From Kalaharituber pfeilii (taxonomy: Eukaryota > Ascomycota > Pezizomycetes > Pezizales > Pezizaceae), in assembly GCA_015179045.1 (NCBI GenBank), contig WHUZ01000032.1, positions 186,001 through 250,000 on the forward strand: a stretch of 64,000 nt of DNA, read 5' to 3'. Under the pieces are notes generated by a model that was not told where the DNA came from, made no database searches, and saw nothing but the letters and a program-made list of their open reading frames with translations. Made by a program: the position numbers and the translations under genes. Numbering within the stretch: position 1 is the stretch's first letter; every line of letters starts with the position of its first letter. Below are positions 12,645 to 23,582 of the stretch, piece after piece.

Positions 12645-15148
12645 TGGTTGCGGTAGGGGAGCGCAGGGCGAGCTGTGGGTTACGATAGGAGCAGTGCTAA
12701 GTAATTTAGTATGGAGGAAAATGGCATGAAATGGAGACAGGGGAGAAAGGAACGAAGGAAGGAGGCATAGACCGATGGATGCATGATTGCTTGTCGGATG
12801 GTTAGATGGATAGATGGTTGGATTGATGAATGGCTCGCCTACGCCGCTTTCCCTACCAGAATCATTTACATTGGTGAGATATATTGGCTCAATTGAGTGG
12901 ATCATTTGTCACCATATGGTTTGGGTCACCACCAAACAAGATTTACCAACGGTTCTTGAGTGGCAATGGAAATCTCATGCCCTGTCTGGCAAGGACATCT
13001 TCTCAGTGACACTCACTGCCGCCATCCCCGTCGACTTTATTTGCTCCATTGCAAACATCGTCACAAAGTCTCTTCCGACAATTCACGAAAATGTATATCG
13101 GCCGAATGATTCACATGAACCTTGGGGATTGGTTAAGTACGTCACGGACTGACAGAGTCTGCTCACTTTTCGCAAGATTACCAAGAGCACAACTTTCTCA
13201 TCACAAAGTCCGTAAGATGATAAAACTTTTGTTCCCAGCATATACATATTTCCCGAAGTTTGATTATTTTCATCGGCAATGGGGTTCTCAACTTCTCTCA
13301 CCTGGATTTTCGTCAACAGATCACCTAGGCTTAAGATACGGGTCCTTGTGGAGCACACACATATATCTTCTTTTCTCCCTACTTCCATAAACTATCTCCT
13401 TTCCCAAAAAGCTATAATTAGCAGATTACTTAAATAAGCTTTCATCATACTCACTCACAGGTCGGCCGTGGCTATGTTTATGACACCATCATTTTCATTG
13501 TTGCACCACACAATTTTGGCTTTTTTTTTGTTTTTCTTTTTTTTTTTTTTTTTTTTTTTGTGAAATATTATTTTCGCCCTTCTTTTTCCCCTTTATTTTG
13601 GTTTGAAATTCACTCTAGGGATACCGCAAATTTTCTTTTTTTACATATCAGTTTGTTGGTTTTTTGTATCGATTACATAAAAAATATGGGGAGGAGGGGG
13701 AGGAGGGGTGCATTGTGCTATTTTGTTTTTATTTTATACAAAGACAGCTTTGATTAGAAAGGCGTTGGGAATTTGAAAATGAATGGGACGTTTTGAATAT
13801 CGCTCTTGGCGCAGAGTAGTTTTTCGGGAACAGGTTAGATTAAATATATTAGCAAAAGAGAGGCACGAAGAGAGGGGCATAGGTAGCTGTTCAGTTCGCT
13901 TTTTGTAGAAGAGTTCAAAGGTAAATATTTACATGGCCGTGAGGTGATAATATGGTACTTACAGAAGTTGACGGCATATTACGGAAAAATATTGTACCAA
14001 GTTGTGTTTAGTCACTGCCGTCTGAATCAATCGTCCCTCCGCCAGCTACTGCACTTATGGCTGCGCTTTTGTCCCACCGCCCAATGAATGTATCCAAAGA
14101 TCCCGAAAATCGTTTTATCATTTTTCTCGCCTGATGCATTATTCCTTTGTTAAACTAACTTCAGCGCCTAAGCTTGTGGTACCCTACATTTCTGTGGTTG
14201 GCTTACCTAAGCCTTTATGAGTCCAGTCCCAGTCTGGGGCCTTACAAAAATAAGCGGCAACATCAGCGGTTACAACAATCGACTTATGGAACTTAGGTTT
14301 TGCGCGCCTAAGATCTTGCATTAAAGGATGTGGAGATGTTGACGGCACTAGAAGTCATTTTTTCTGGTACTGTAGTTTGTAATTCCCCGCGCCTTCACTG
14401 TCTAACGGTGTCGTTGGACAAAGCGGAAAGCACATGCTCTCAACCAGGAGGAAAGGAAGGCATTATTCAATACCTTCCAAGCGGTCTACGACCGCCTGTA
14501 GATGTTGTTCAGCCCTTGTTCACCTTCATAATCGATATTATGGTCTTCCAGTTGTGGCATAGAAATAAAGAAAATTTTTTGCACACAAACACTTGAATAA
14601 CAAAGAGCACTCACTCGACTACTGCTTTTGCTCACTTTAGTCCCACATTGTCTACTGTGCTAGCGGGAGATGTAGTCGTTAATTCACAGGCACCTTGTTG
14701 CAAGATTTCGGGCCCTACATCTAATTACTTGGACCGCGACGTTATAGTGTTGATCCTAAGCTTCAATAACATTCTCCTACTGCGCCGAGTCTTTCGAGAG
14801 TCTGGCCAATTTACGAGTATCTTTCAGGCGTGACTTTTTCCTTCTAGTCGGCGGGAAGACTGTCATCCAGGTGCAATAACTAAGGTGCATGATCTTTGGG
14901 TCAATTAGTGATAGGACAAAGTGGAGGCTGGTGCTCCGGCAATAGTAGGTATGAAATTCCTGAGACAACTTTGATATCCAAATATCCTGCCAACTTCCAT
15001 TCGAGTTCATTCCATTATTGACTTGGCTCCTTTTTGAGCAGCTACAGCATCCTAACATTGCTATCTTTCTCACCTAACTGGCCTGACCTTTTTCTGCTTT
15101 CTCCCTCAGGTTTACCAGGCCTCATCCCATTACCATCACCAGGCCACC
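12645..15148. other. Spacer between two plus-strand genes
   Basis: No supported gene. It contains GGATGGAT-like low-complexity sequence near 12780-12830 and a run of T residues at 13527-13559. The last 80 bases before 15149 are pyrimidine-rich and probably belong to the leader of the next gene. Confidence 0.5.
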
Positions 15149-16396
15149 ATGTCAGTTGGTGGCCTCGTCCACAGTGTCAGTGGTCTCTTCTCGCCTTGTG
15201 GCCGCCGGCGCACTGAGATTGCACACAATCGTGATGACCACACCCCCGACTACCTGAGCGACATCGATGCAAATCTCGGCCTCTACGCCGCCCTCCCCAA
15301 CGATTTCTGGGAGAACTCTGACGGCGAGCCCACCGGCAGCCGCTACGTTGGCCCGCCCTACCCTCCTCGTACCGAGTCCTCCTCCTGCGCCTTCTATCCC
15401 TCCCGCATCCGTCTCTGGTGCTGCCAATGCCTGCACCTCGCAACGGCCCGAGAAACATTCTCTCGCGACGCAATGAACACATACCGGGCCGCCGCGCCTA
15501 CGAACCTGGACTCTGCTCGCCCTGCCAACTTTGAGCCCGGGGCCCTCGCCGAGGGTGCGGATCCAGGGCTTTATGGCTACGAGGGCTTCGAATGCACCTG
15601 GTGCGCAGGGCATCTTCCCGTCACCCATCGCTACTGCAGCAACTGCGCCCTCGTCCGCATCAACGAGATACAGCTCCCGAAAGGCACACGCTGGGCCTTC
15701 TCATCTGAGGCCCTTGAGGTCGCCCGGCACCCTATTTTCACCGCCGGCGGCATCGGCGTCCACGGGCCCCTCTTCTACCTAGTCGAGTGTTGCAAGCCCT
15801 ATTGCGCGGGGGTCTACCGTATCGACTGGCAGGACGTCGACGAAGTCCAGGACACCAAAGGCCCCCTGTATGAGGACGGTCTGCTCACCGACTTCACGGA
15901 GTTCCGCTGCCCCGAATGCGGGGGGTACGCATGCCGGAACTGCATCAAAATGGTTGTTGCAACGCAAGTCATTGTCGGCGGGCTCTCAAGCCATGGCTGG
16001 GTGGAGGAAGGCGAAAGCGTCCGACAGCTTGCGCCTCGTCCTTCAGAGAGGACACCGCATTTGCTCAGGCGCCTTGCCGCTATCGATCGGGACAAACTCG
16101 CGGCGGAGGAAACGGAAGCGCGCGATGACGCGCTGAGCCTGATGGAAATCGAGATCCGGAGAGAAGTATTGAGGCTGAGTATGGAGCTCGAGGAGGGGGT
16201 GCAGGAGGCAGAAATCACGACGCCGCAGCCGCCGAAACGACCGAGGGGTCCCGCACAGTATAGGCCGGCAGAGGGGGCCTATGTGCCGAACAGGGCAGCT
16301 GGCGATTGGGATAGGCCATTGACCATGGCCAGGATGGAAGCACAGGCGCGGGGTGAGCGTGATGTTACCGGAATTTCACCGCCGGAAGCAGTTTAG
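15149..16396 (+). CDS. 415-aa cysteine-rich protein, probable zinc binder
   Basis: Single-exon, GC-rich coding frame. At least five Cys clusters are visible: CCQC (about residue 90), CTWC with a following H and HRYCSNC (about 150-167), CCKPYC (about 213-218), CPEC and CRNC (about 254-264). Their spacing suggests two or more zinc-ribbon or treble-clef folds. After residue about 315 the protein turns into a charged helix rich in Glu, Arg and Leu, probably a coiled coil, and then a Pro-rich tail. No signal peptide is present. I do not recognise a named family, and a RING assignment is not supported because the canonical C3HC4 spacing is missing. An intracellular zinc-binding, protein-interacting role is inferred only from composition. 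Confidence 0.78.
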   Translation: MSVGGLVHSVSGLFSPCGRRRTEIAHNRDDHTPDYLSDIDANLGLYAALPNDFWENSDGEPTGSRYVGPPYPPRTESSSCAFYPSRIRLWCCQCLHLATARETFSRDAMNTYRAAAPTNLDSARPANFEPGALAEGADPGLYGYEGFECTWCAGHLPVTHRYCSNCALVRINEIQLPKGTRWAFSSEALEVARHPIFTAGGIGVHGPLFYLVECCKPYCAGVYRIDWQDVDEVQDTKGPLYEDGLLTDFTEFRCPECGGYACRNCIKMVVATQVIVGGLSSHGWVEEGESVRQLAPRPSERTPHLLRRLAAIDRDKLAAEETEARDDALSLMEIEIRREVLRLSMELEEGVQEAEITTPQPPKRPRGPAQYRPAEGAYVPNRAAGDWDRPLTMARMEAQARGERDVTGISPPEAV

Positions 16397-17637
16397 GACA
16401 ATGTATAAATGTAGCTCCCCAATGTCTATGCATTTTCTAATGCAGAGTTCTAGATTGCAGCGGAGAGTCTAGGGTTGGTAATATGCTGGTTTCCTTGTAT
16501 GTAGGTGGACAGTATATGCAGTTTTGTACCGATACTCGCTATATCTTTTATCATTGAATGTCCCTGAAGCACTGGTTACCTCAAACCAATCTCGGGAGTG
16601 TTGGGAGTCCAAAGTGTATTTCTTGCCTGCGTAGGTTTCGCCCGGTCACTTGAGAATTTTTTTTTTCTCTAAGCAACGGTAACAGACTACGTATATATAG
16701 GGGTTTATCTTGTTACCTCCAAGTACATCATCGTCGAATCGCGAAATATGCACTTAGCTTGGGAATATACCTCTTGTCATCTCTTTCCCTGAAGCTCTGC
16801 CACTAGCACGCTGTATCCCTTTGCATGGTTCGGTTGCATGAAGTTGATTAACGCCAATTTCGCAGCGCTAGTCCCAGCTTCGTAAAATATAAAGCATGCA
16901 TAAGTAGACTAGATTATAGAATTGTGGTGCCGCGTGAGTCTTTCATCAGACTTCTTCAGTATCGTAGACTTCCGCCTTCTGCACCTGCAATTACTGAATG
17001 ACTCTCCATGTCTGACGTATTTGCTTATTGTTAGACATGGCGACTGACGTGCTCCTTGGCTAGTATTCCCACTGCAAAAGCGTCCTGGGACAGTTATGCT
17101 CAAAACGAAAGTCCCAGCTTCAGCTAAGATGCAGTCTCGCTACACTTCTATAATTATAAGTTTATCGGAGCTCGAGAACCGAAATCGGCCTTCAGGATTT
17201 TTGTTGGTAACTTCCTGTTGTGAACATCTACCACAACGTTATGAGAAATGTAAGACACCTAAGTATCCAGTTGGCCAATCATACCTACTGCTCGAGAATT
17301 GATAGACGAGATACATACCCAAAAGATACCGGAGCCGTGGCTGATGTAATTCGACGATTTCATGGCCGTTACGATTCGTTCGATTAACGTCGGTTGATGC
17401 TTGGTTTTTTTAAGAAAACTGAAATGGATCTGCGAACGGTGATTGCCTATGATATTGGGATATTGTAATGAAGCCTTCGGCGTAGAATTATCGTCTTGCG
17501 TACTTGTTGGGACAGGAGGAGTTTAGGGACTAGGATAGGTATTTGCTCTATGTACACGTGAACTTGTACGTCCCAGTGGAGGATTTTGCTCTTGGAAGTG
17601 CTCGGCAACAGTCGTAACGTGATTTTTCATGTCAATG
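16397..17637. other. Spacer left of the hAT-like element
   Basis: No supported gene or repeat. Open frames are short and without motifs. Confidence 0.5.
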
Positions 17638-17973
17638 CAATGAATCCAACAGGCCAGGCCAGGCCAGGCGAACAGAAGGCCTGGACTGGCCTGGACCGTG
17701 AAATTCTGGGCCTGGCCTGGCCTGAATAATCAGGCCAGGCAGTGAGGGCCGCCTGGACCGGCAGGCGGCCTGGAACAATCAGGCCAATCAGGCCGGTCCA
17801 GGCTATTCAGGCAGGTTCGAGCCAATTAAACGAATCACTCCACAGCTATCCAGGTGAATTGAGTATATAAATGAGCAGAATCTTCCGTATATCTCGAATT
17901 CTAAACAGCAGCAGTCTACAACTTTAGTCAAGTATGTATCACACTTTACATTTACTAACAAATATTTTTAGAA

Positions 17974-18147
17974 ATAACGGACCTTCCAGATAATACAACA
18001 GACGGGACTCAATTCTTCGGTGATAGTAGCTTCAACGAAATCTCCCAATATTCACAACTCTCCTGCAGCCAGTTTAGCTCTGTATTTTCAGACTTCGGCA
18101 CCCCTTCTTCCTCAGAACCTCTGCTTGATTCCGTTAGAAACTTATAG
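17974..18147 (+). pseudogene. 58-codon open frame behind an intron-like segment in the hAT element
   Basis: A TATATAA box lies near 17872. A GTATGT...TACTAAC...TAG segment (about 17932-17971) has full intron signals, and the open frame follows it directly and ends at TAG 18147. The peptide is acidic and Ser/Phe-rich. The frame has no ATG, and joining it across the intron puts a TAG two codons upstream. The best reading is a leftover exon of a gene once carried by the parent transposon; whether that gene was a transposase cannot be told. Confidence 0.3.
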
Positions 18148-18330
18148 GGTTATAGGCAATCGAATCTGAGAGGTTAATATGGTAACGATTGTTATTAGAA
18201 ATTTTACCTAATGGGCGACTGTCAATTGCTGATAGTGGAAATATCGAGGACTATTAAAATCTAATTCACCTGGGCTAAGTTCTGAAATCGCTTGAGTTTA
18301 CGTAAATGGGCTGGTTGGCCTGAATGGCCT

Positions 18331-18379
18331 GGTTTGTTTTTTTATTTATATATATATCATTACTCGCATGCTGCCCTAA
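18331..18379 (-). mobile_element. Family A retroposon tail nested in the hAT element
   Basis: On the minus strand this reads AGGGCAGCATGCGAGTAATG followed by a TA/A-rich tail, the 3' part of the family A unit. AATGGCCT is present on both sides (18323-18330 and 18380-18387), but the surrounding DNA is itself made of such repeats, so this duplication is weak evidence. The 5' half of the hairpin is missing. Confidence 0.5.
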
Positions 18380-18609
18380 AATGGCCTAAACCGGCCTGAA
18401 TGGCCTAAACCGGCCTAAATGGTCTGGACCGGCCTGGACCGGCCTGGTTGGTCTAGACTGGCCTGGTTGGTCTGGACTGGTTGGCCTGATTCATGTGTAT
18501 CAGGCCGGTCCAGGCCGGTCCAGGCGGTTTCGGTCCAATGCAGATCACGGCCTGGCCTGTTAAATTCATTGCGGCGAAGTTATATTCAGCTTAGCATCTC
18601 ACTACAAAA

Positions 18610-18679
18610 TTTGCCATAGCCCGTAGGGCGGCATACGAGTAATGATAAAAAAAAAAAAAAATAATAAATAAAAAAAAAA
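18610..18679 (+). mobile_element. Ultra-short poly(A) retroposon, family A
   Basis: The unit GCCATAGCCCGTAGGGCGGC plus a GAGTAATGAT tail (18613-18646) is followed by about 33 bases of A-rich tail. TCACTACAAAA occurs directly before (18599-18609) and after (18680-18690). The hairpin GCCC-GTA-GGGC inside GCC...GGC is intact. Confidence 0.8.
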
Positions 18680-18690
18680 TCACTACAAAA

Positions 18691-20813
18691 AATAGCCTTC
18701 CTAATTTCAGGACGGTAGTTATAGCTTGACATTTCACTGTATTTTTCCAAAAACTCATGAGTATGCATATGATGGCACTTGTAATTCATTGTAACACTTT
18801 ATGCTACCAAAGGCCAGTTGAACGATAAACCGCGTCGTCACTGAAGCTGTTTACTAATTGATAGCCAACTTACCTTGACAAGAGAAGCTAATGTTCCAGG
18901 TACCTCTCGGCATCCCCACAGGGTGGAGAAACTGGAGGTTACCCCGGCCCTGGTCTATAACTGAAGCCTTACTTGGATGCTGAAGTAGAGTAGAATCCGG
19001 GGTCAAATCTAGCATGGAGTTTTCGCGAACTCTACGGTTCAATAACGATATCGCCGCCCTATTCTCCTTTCCATTAGAGCTTGATTGACGAGCTTTCCTT
19101 TTAGCCTGAGTTCAAGTCAGATAATTTGAAAGAGGTATTGTAAGGAATCTGTGCCACCGCCGAGCGAAATCCCTGGGTTATGGAACCGGTTGTTTCTCGG
19201 CTCAGACCACAACACTTCTGGGGTTTGTTAGTTTCCACGTTGGCCAAGTGTCGCAAATATTATCCAGAAATCTGCTCTGAGAAAGGCTTTCTATTGCGCT
19301 CACTGTATGAAGTTTCGTAATCCAAAGAATTCCCGTAGTGAAGTTGCAATAAGAGAGGTTTCATTAGCTCAGGGTGCTAAGAAATGGAAGTGCCATGTGC
19401 GAAGCCTACGGATAACCTAGATTAGTATTTCCGACGTTGCAATACTCAAATGCATTATGAATCCTACCAGTACCCCTATTCAGGGATTTGTTTTGTGCAT
19501 GGGACTCGCTTGGGTAAATTGTTTTCAATCCTCAATTCCATATTAACTATAGGCAAAGATGAAACTCCTGTCTCTAGCATTGATTTTATGTAGATCCCAA
19601 TCAACCTTAGTCATGACACTGAGTTTGTGTTCGGTTATGTTGACGAAAAGTAGGAAATCGCAGATTGATCGGGACCAGCCGGATAAAATGCCTGCTCGTT
19701 TCCATGATAAGATTAACCCCACCCTTTGCCGGGCCCTCAACCACCAAAATGTCAACGGCTACTAACGCCACGTGCGTGGTTCCGTCCTTCTAGCTTCCTT
19801 CGCGGGATTGGGCTTTTTTTTACCATACTAAGCGAGTATTGACGAAGGAAACATACCTTTTCAAACAGAAGGCCTCTTGCACTCTACACTTTGGTCATGA
19901 AATGCTGTGTCAAGTTACCCAACTTGAATTCCCCAGATTAAGCTCATTCTAAGGCATGCAGTTACTTGCTATTCGTACCTAATGAGTTGCTGGGCCCGGG
20001 CACCACGGTTATTAGCTGTCACTCCCTTGTGTATTCTTGAGTACGATTGCACTTATCCAGGCAACTGTTGGCGGGGTCATGTGGGTACCCAGTCGACCAA
20101 ACAGAGCTCTCATTCGCACTCTGTTTATTCCTAGAATCTGATAAACATTTTGCGTCTGATTTTACATGATGCTCCCATCAATTGTTTGTGGCCGGGACGG
20201 AGACCCCACGTGCATGTCCTACTGTGTTTGCTGCACATGACCACCAACAGACATTGGAAGCTAGCCAGTTGCCTTGCATGATGCTAAATTGACGGCCCAA
20301 TCCAGTGGTCCAAAACCCAAATTCCTCGACTGCAATCCAGTGTTCTACCTGGAGGTTAAACTTAAAGTGGAAAAGCTGGACATTTGCTAGCACCCCTTTA
20401 CGGCCATGCCATGCATCTTAATTTGAAGAACTGAACCTAACTTAGTCTGCTGAGTTCAACTGTTGGAAAACCAACCTAACGGATGTCATTACGGGCGAAA
20501 ATGAGAAGAGGACACAACAAGGCACCAGCATACCAATAAGAGCCAGACTATTTCAATTCAAAGGATTTTTGATTTCACTGGTCTCGAATCAACATGCTAA
20601 ACCCAATTACAGCAACATTCTCTTGCATGCCTGATGTACCTTGCTCTCAGGTTAAACTTAATCCTCACTAAGTAAGCAGCAGTGTCCCCATATTTATTAG
20701 ATCTTTAGTAAATCAAAGCAAAATAATCCAACTCATTAACAATCCAAGTTTCTATTGAATTTGTAGCCAATGAGGATTGTTTCTTTTTGTTTTTTAACCT
20801 CGGTGAGTAACAA
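18691..20813. other. Spacer, no supported gene
   Basis: Only short frames without motifs. The base composition is unremarkable and I find no terminal repeats. Confidence 0.45.
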
Positions 20814-20822
20814 CTTCACAGG

Positions 20823-20996
20823 TTTTTTTTTTGTTTTTTTTTTATATCATTTATCGCATGCCGCCCTATGGGCTATGGCGATTTAAGTACATGAGGGAAA
20901 AGGAAAAAGGAACAGTAAGTTACAGTGGGGCCCGCGGTATGTGATGATGATGCGGGTAATAGGCCAAAACAACAGATCGACGAGTCCTATCTCCTG
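20823..20996 (-). mobile_element. SINE-like element, long form with family A tail
   Basis: On the minus strand a body of about 115 bases is followed by GCCATAGCCCATAGGGCGGC, ATGCGATAAATGATA and an A-rich tail. CTTCACAGG flanks it at 20814-20822 and 20997-21005. The body aligns by eye with the element at 23251-23474 through shared blocks such as TATTACCC, CCGCGGG, TGTAACT and GTACTTAA. I see no convincing tRNA, 5S or 7SL homology at its start, so the promoter type is unknown. Confidence 0.75.
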
Positions 20997-21005
20997 CTTC
21001 ACAGG

Positions 21006-22320
21006 CTTTGTATGAATGGCCTAAAGGTTTGGATAGTCTTTTGCTGAGCGATACAAAAGCCTGAATACTGGATACTTTTGTTGTTCACCATCTGTATGCA
21101 AAATTAATTAACACTAACAAAAATCTTGTTTACCTTTTTTCCTCGAGTTTTGCAAAAATCTTAGCACATTATTAGTCACATGGTTCTCGATTTGTACAGT
21201 GATCATTATGAATTGGCTTGTTGCAAGTAAACGTTCGAGGAACTTGGACTCTACTTTCATGCGACAACCCATACTAGTAGATTTGTTATTTAACTGTACA
21301 ATATTGTACCAAACACATCTAACATAATAGTATCTAGCTTTGGTCATGTATTAAGCTACTGTATCTCTTCAGATTCTGTCAGTAATCACATTGCATAATG
21401 TTTGATTTATTTGTTTTTCTAGTAAACCACTCATAGCTGTAGCTTATTCGAGGAATCTTTACTGCAATTTAATTCGCCATATCTTGTGCAGCCTTCACCA
21501 CGGAGAATTCATTGGTTAAAATTTGCAAGGGTGCATGATTTCTGCTAACTTTCTGAGACTCCACAGAGTCACCAGTCAAGGCGCACTTTCTGATAGGTGG
21601 GTTTGTTGTATGCTGCTTTGGGTCCACACTGGGCGTACAAACAAGCTTTTTTTAGGGTACAAGGTGTCGCATTGCAAACATCGGCTGGATAGCTAATCGA
21701 TATTAATATCACGGCTTTTCTAGAACTCTGCATTAAAGAAGCAAAATCACTTAGGTACATGTTACCAGTATTGATTCAAGCAATAGCGCGAGTTGGGGAG
21801 GATCTGTGGATTGCGTCAATCCCTTGTCACTGTTCCATGGCGTTCTACATTTTCAGCACGCCAGCGGAATAGCTCCACCCACAGCATGTCACTGACATGA
21901 AACATATCGCATTGTACGACTTTAAATGCTGGTAGGATAAGAGGGAAAATCCTGGTGAGGGCAGGAAGGATGGTGGGGTTGAAGGAGGGGAGAAGGAGGA
22001 GCTCGAGGACAGGCGATATAGCCATGCGGAAATTATGCCGGAGACACCAGTGGTCTTGGGGGCGTGAGTAGAGTTGGTACGTGTTTACTTGCATTTAAAT
22101 ACTCAATCACAGATGATTTTTTAGCTTCAAACTGGAGCAGTGCACTTAGTACATTGCGATGCAAAGAACTCAACAAAAGGTGAAGTGCATTATGCAACGC
22201 TTCGCAAAAGCTACCTTTTGACCTAGTGAGATCCAAAAAAAGCTATCATAAAAGAATTCCGGTTTCACAGCAAGTGCTCTCGGGAAAAAAATTGTAACAA
22301 AGGGCGAAGGCTTGAAAAGA
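21006..22320. other. Spacer, no supported gene
   Basis: No supported coding frame. From about 22320 onward the sequence is alignable with 38600-38802, i.e. it is the conserved upstream region of the NLR gene copies. Confidence 0.45.
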
Positions 22321-22568
22321 ACTAGAACAGAGGAAAATATGCAGGAAGAATTCTGCTGACTTCCTTTACCCCACTTTCTTGGTACAGAGCCGCCACTCCG
22401 ACAATTATTTCCTCCGCGTATCTAACTTTATTTCCCAACTCACAGTTCACTCCACGTGTGGAGTAGACCAAGGATAGAAATACCCTCCGGACCACTACAC
22501 AAAACATATTCTGTATCTGACATTCTTACATCGATTGCACTTTTGCTAGTTATTCACTTACGTCCGCA

Positions 22569-22630
22569 GCCCTGCCATGGCGAACAGCTACAAGCGGGGT
22601 CACGTGATTAAAAAAAAAAAAAAAAAAAAA
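22569..22630 (+). mobile_element. Ultra-short poly(A) retroposon, family B, just before an NLR start
   Basis: A 41-base unit (22569-22609) starts GCCCTGCCATGGCGAACAGC and ends GGGGTCACGTGATT. It is followed by 21 A residues and flanked by the 13-bp direct repeat ACTTACGTCCGCA (22556-22568 and 22631-22643). The paralogous NLR at 38803 has one copy of this target (ACTTACTTCCGCA) and no insert, so the pre-insertion state is visible. It lies two bases from the NLR start codon. Confidence 0.9.
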
Positions 22631-23250
22631 ACTTACGTCCGCAAATGGATCCCTTTACCCTCTCAACTGTGGTTGCTGGTTTCCTTGCTTTAGCGATTGG
22701 ACTTGCAAAGATCCTTACAGATTACACAAGCCAGGTCAAGTTTGCCCCACAGGATGCTTATAACTTACTTACTGAGATTAATGCACTGAATGGCACCCTC
22801 AAGCACCTAATTACATTTCTGAGGGAGGACCATGTCCATTGCAATTTTTGTTAAACCTCTCCTCTTTATGGAGTAATTTTGCTACGTAAGAGCAAGATTG
22901 AAGGTCTTTGCCCAACCTTAGTGAAGTTTCACACATCAGGAGGCCCCAGCAGCTGCTTGGAATGGCCTTTCAAGAAGCAAGACTGTGTTGAGGTAGCAGA
23001 GATACTGCATCGCTGCACCCAAACAATCACATATTCACTGACAAATTGATAATTGGTATTTCCAATAACTCAAACATTGCATTTCTATATTGAATGTTAA
23101 ATCATCATAGTGAACTTCTTTCTAAGACCTTGCGCGAAGTCATAGCTAGCCTATCGGAGCAAAAGAAGACAATAGACAGTCTTGAAAAGGTATTTCCAAC
23201 TGAGATGTCCAAAGCAAGTGCTACCCTTGGCGAGATCTTGCGCTTCGTTT

Positions 23251-23474
23251 TTTATTTTTATTTTTATTTTTTTTTAATATCATTACTCGCATGCCGCCCT
23301 ATGGGCTATGGCAAGGTTAAGTACATTAGGAAATAAAAGAGAAATAACAGATAGTTACATGTGAGACCCGCGGCACTCTTTGATGGTGCGGGGGTAATAG
23401 AGTTGTCAGCGAGTCCAATGTCCTAACTCCTCCGTTGTCTGTCTGACTCGTACTGGCTGACTCTTAACCATTTC
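23251..23474 (-). mobile_element. SINE-like element, long form, inserted in NLR copy 1
   Basis: A 224-bp element whose minus strand ends GCCATAGCCCATAGGGCGGC, ATGCGAGTAATGATA and an A/TA-rich tail. The 12-bp target TGCGCTTCGTTT precedes it (23239-23250), and TGCGCTTCATTT follows it (23475-23486). NLR copy 2 has a single uninterrupted copy of this exon sequence near 39405, which proves the insertion boundaries. Confidence 0.88.
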
Positions 23475-23540
23475 TGCGCTTCATTTCGAGACTTGATCAC
23501 TTAGCTATTGAGATACATCAAATCAAGCTTGGTGTCTAAC

Positions 23541-23582
23541 CAATGAATCCAACAGGCCAGGCCTGGCCTGTTAGATTCATTG
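23541..23582. mobile_element. 42-bp palindromic hAT-like mini-element with 8-bp duplication
   Basis: The left 21 bases (CAATGAATCCAACAGGCCAG...) and the reverse complement of the right 21 bases differ at one position, so the element is two terminal repeats back to back with no interior. TGTCTAAC flanks it at 23533-23540 and 23583-23590. NLR copy 2 lacks the insert at the same exon position (near 39461-39476). An 8-bp duplication with a CAATG end fits the hAT superfamily (YARNG ends). The terminal repeat is shared with the 934-bp element at 17638-18571. Confidence 0.9.

Larger units (their letters stand above)
17638..18571. mobile_element. 934-bp hAT-like non-autonomous DNA element
   Basis: The ends are inverted repeats. 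The left end begins CAATGAATCCAACAGGCC, and the reverse complement of the right end begins CAATGAATTTAACAGGCC; the first 23 positions differ at two. The first and last roughly 200 bases are packed with GGCCTGG, CCAGGCC and ACCGGCC motifs in opposite orientations, as in the subterminal transposase-binding repeats of hAT elements. The core (about 17830-18300) is AT-richer and contains an intron-like segment and a 58-codon frame. The family is assigned from the 42-bp relative at 23541-23582, which has an 8-bp target duplication. No 8-bp duplication is visible around this larger copy (TGTCAATG versus CGGCGAAG), so the copy may be rearranged. Confidence 0.7.

Noticed and set aside
17638..18571. GGCC/CCGG word-rich blocks as a tandem satellite
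   Set aside because: The words are in opposite orientations on the two sides and bounded by inverted ends shared with a 42-bp insertion, so a transposon fits better than a satellite.
23251..23474. Reading the break in NLR copy 1 as an intron
   Set aside because: The segment has poly(A) on the minus strand, a 12-bp target duplication and a relative at 20823, and copy 2 lacks it.
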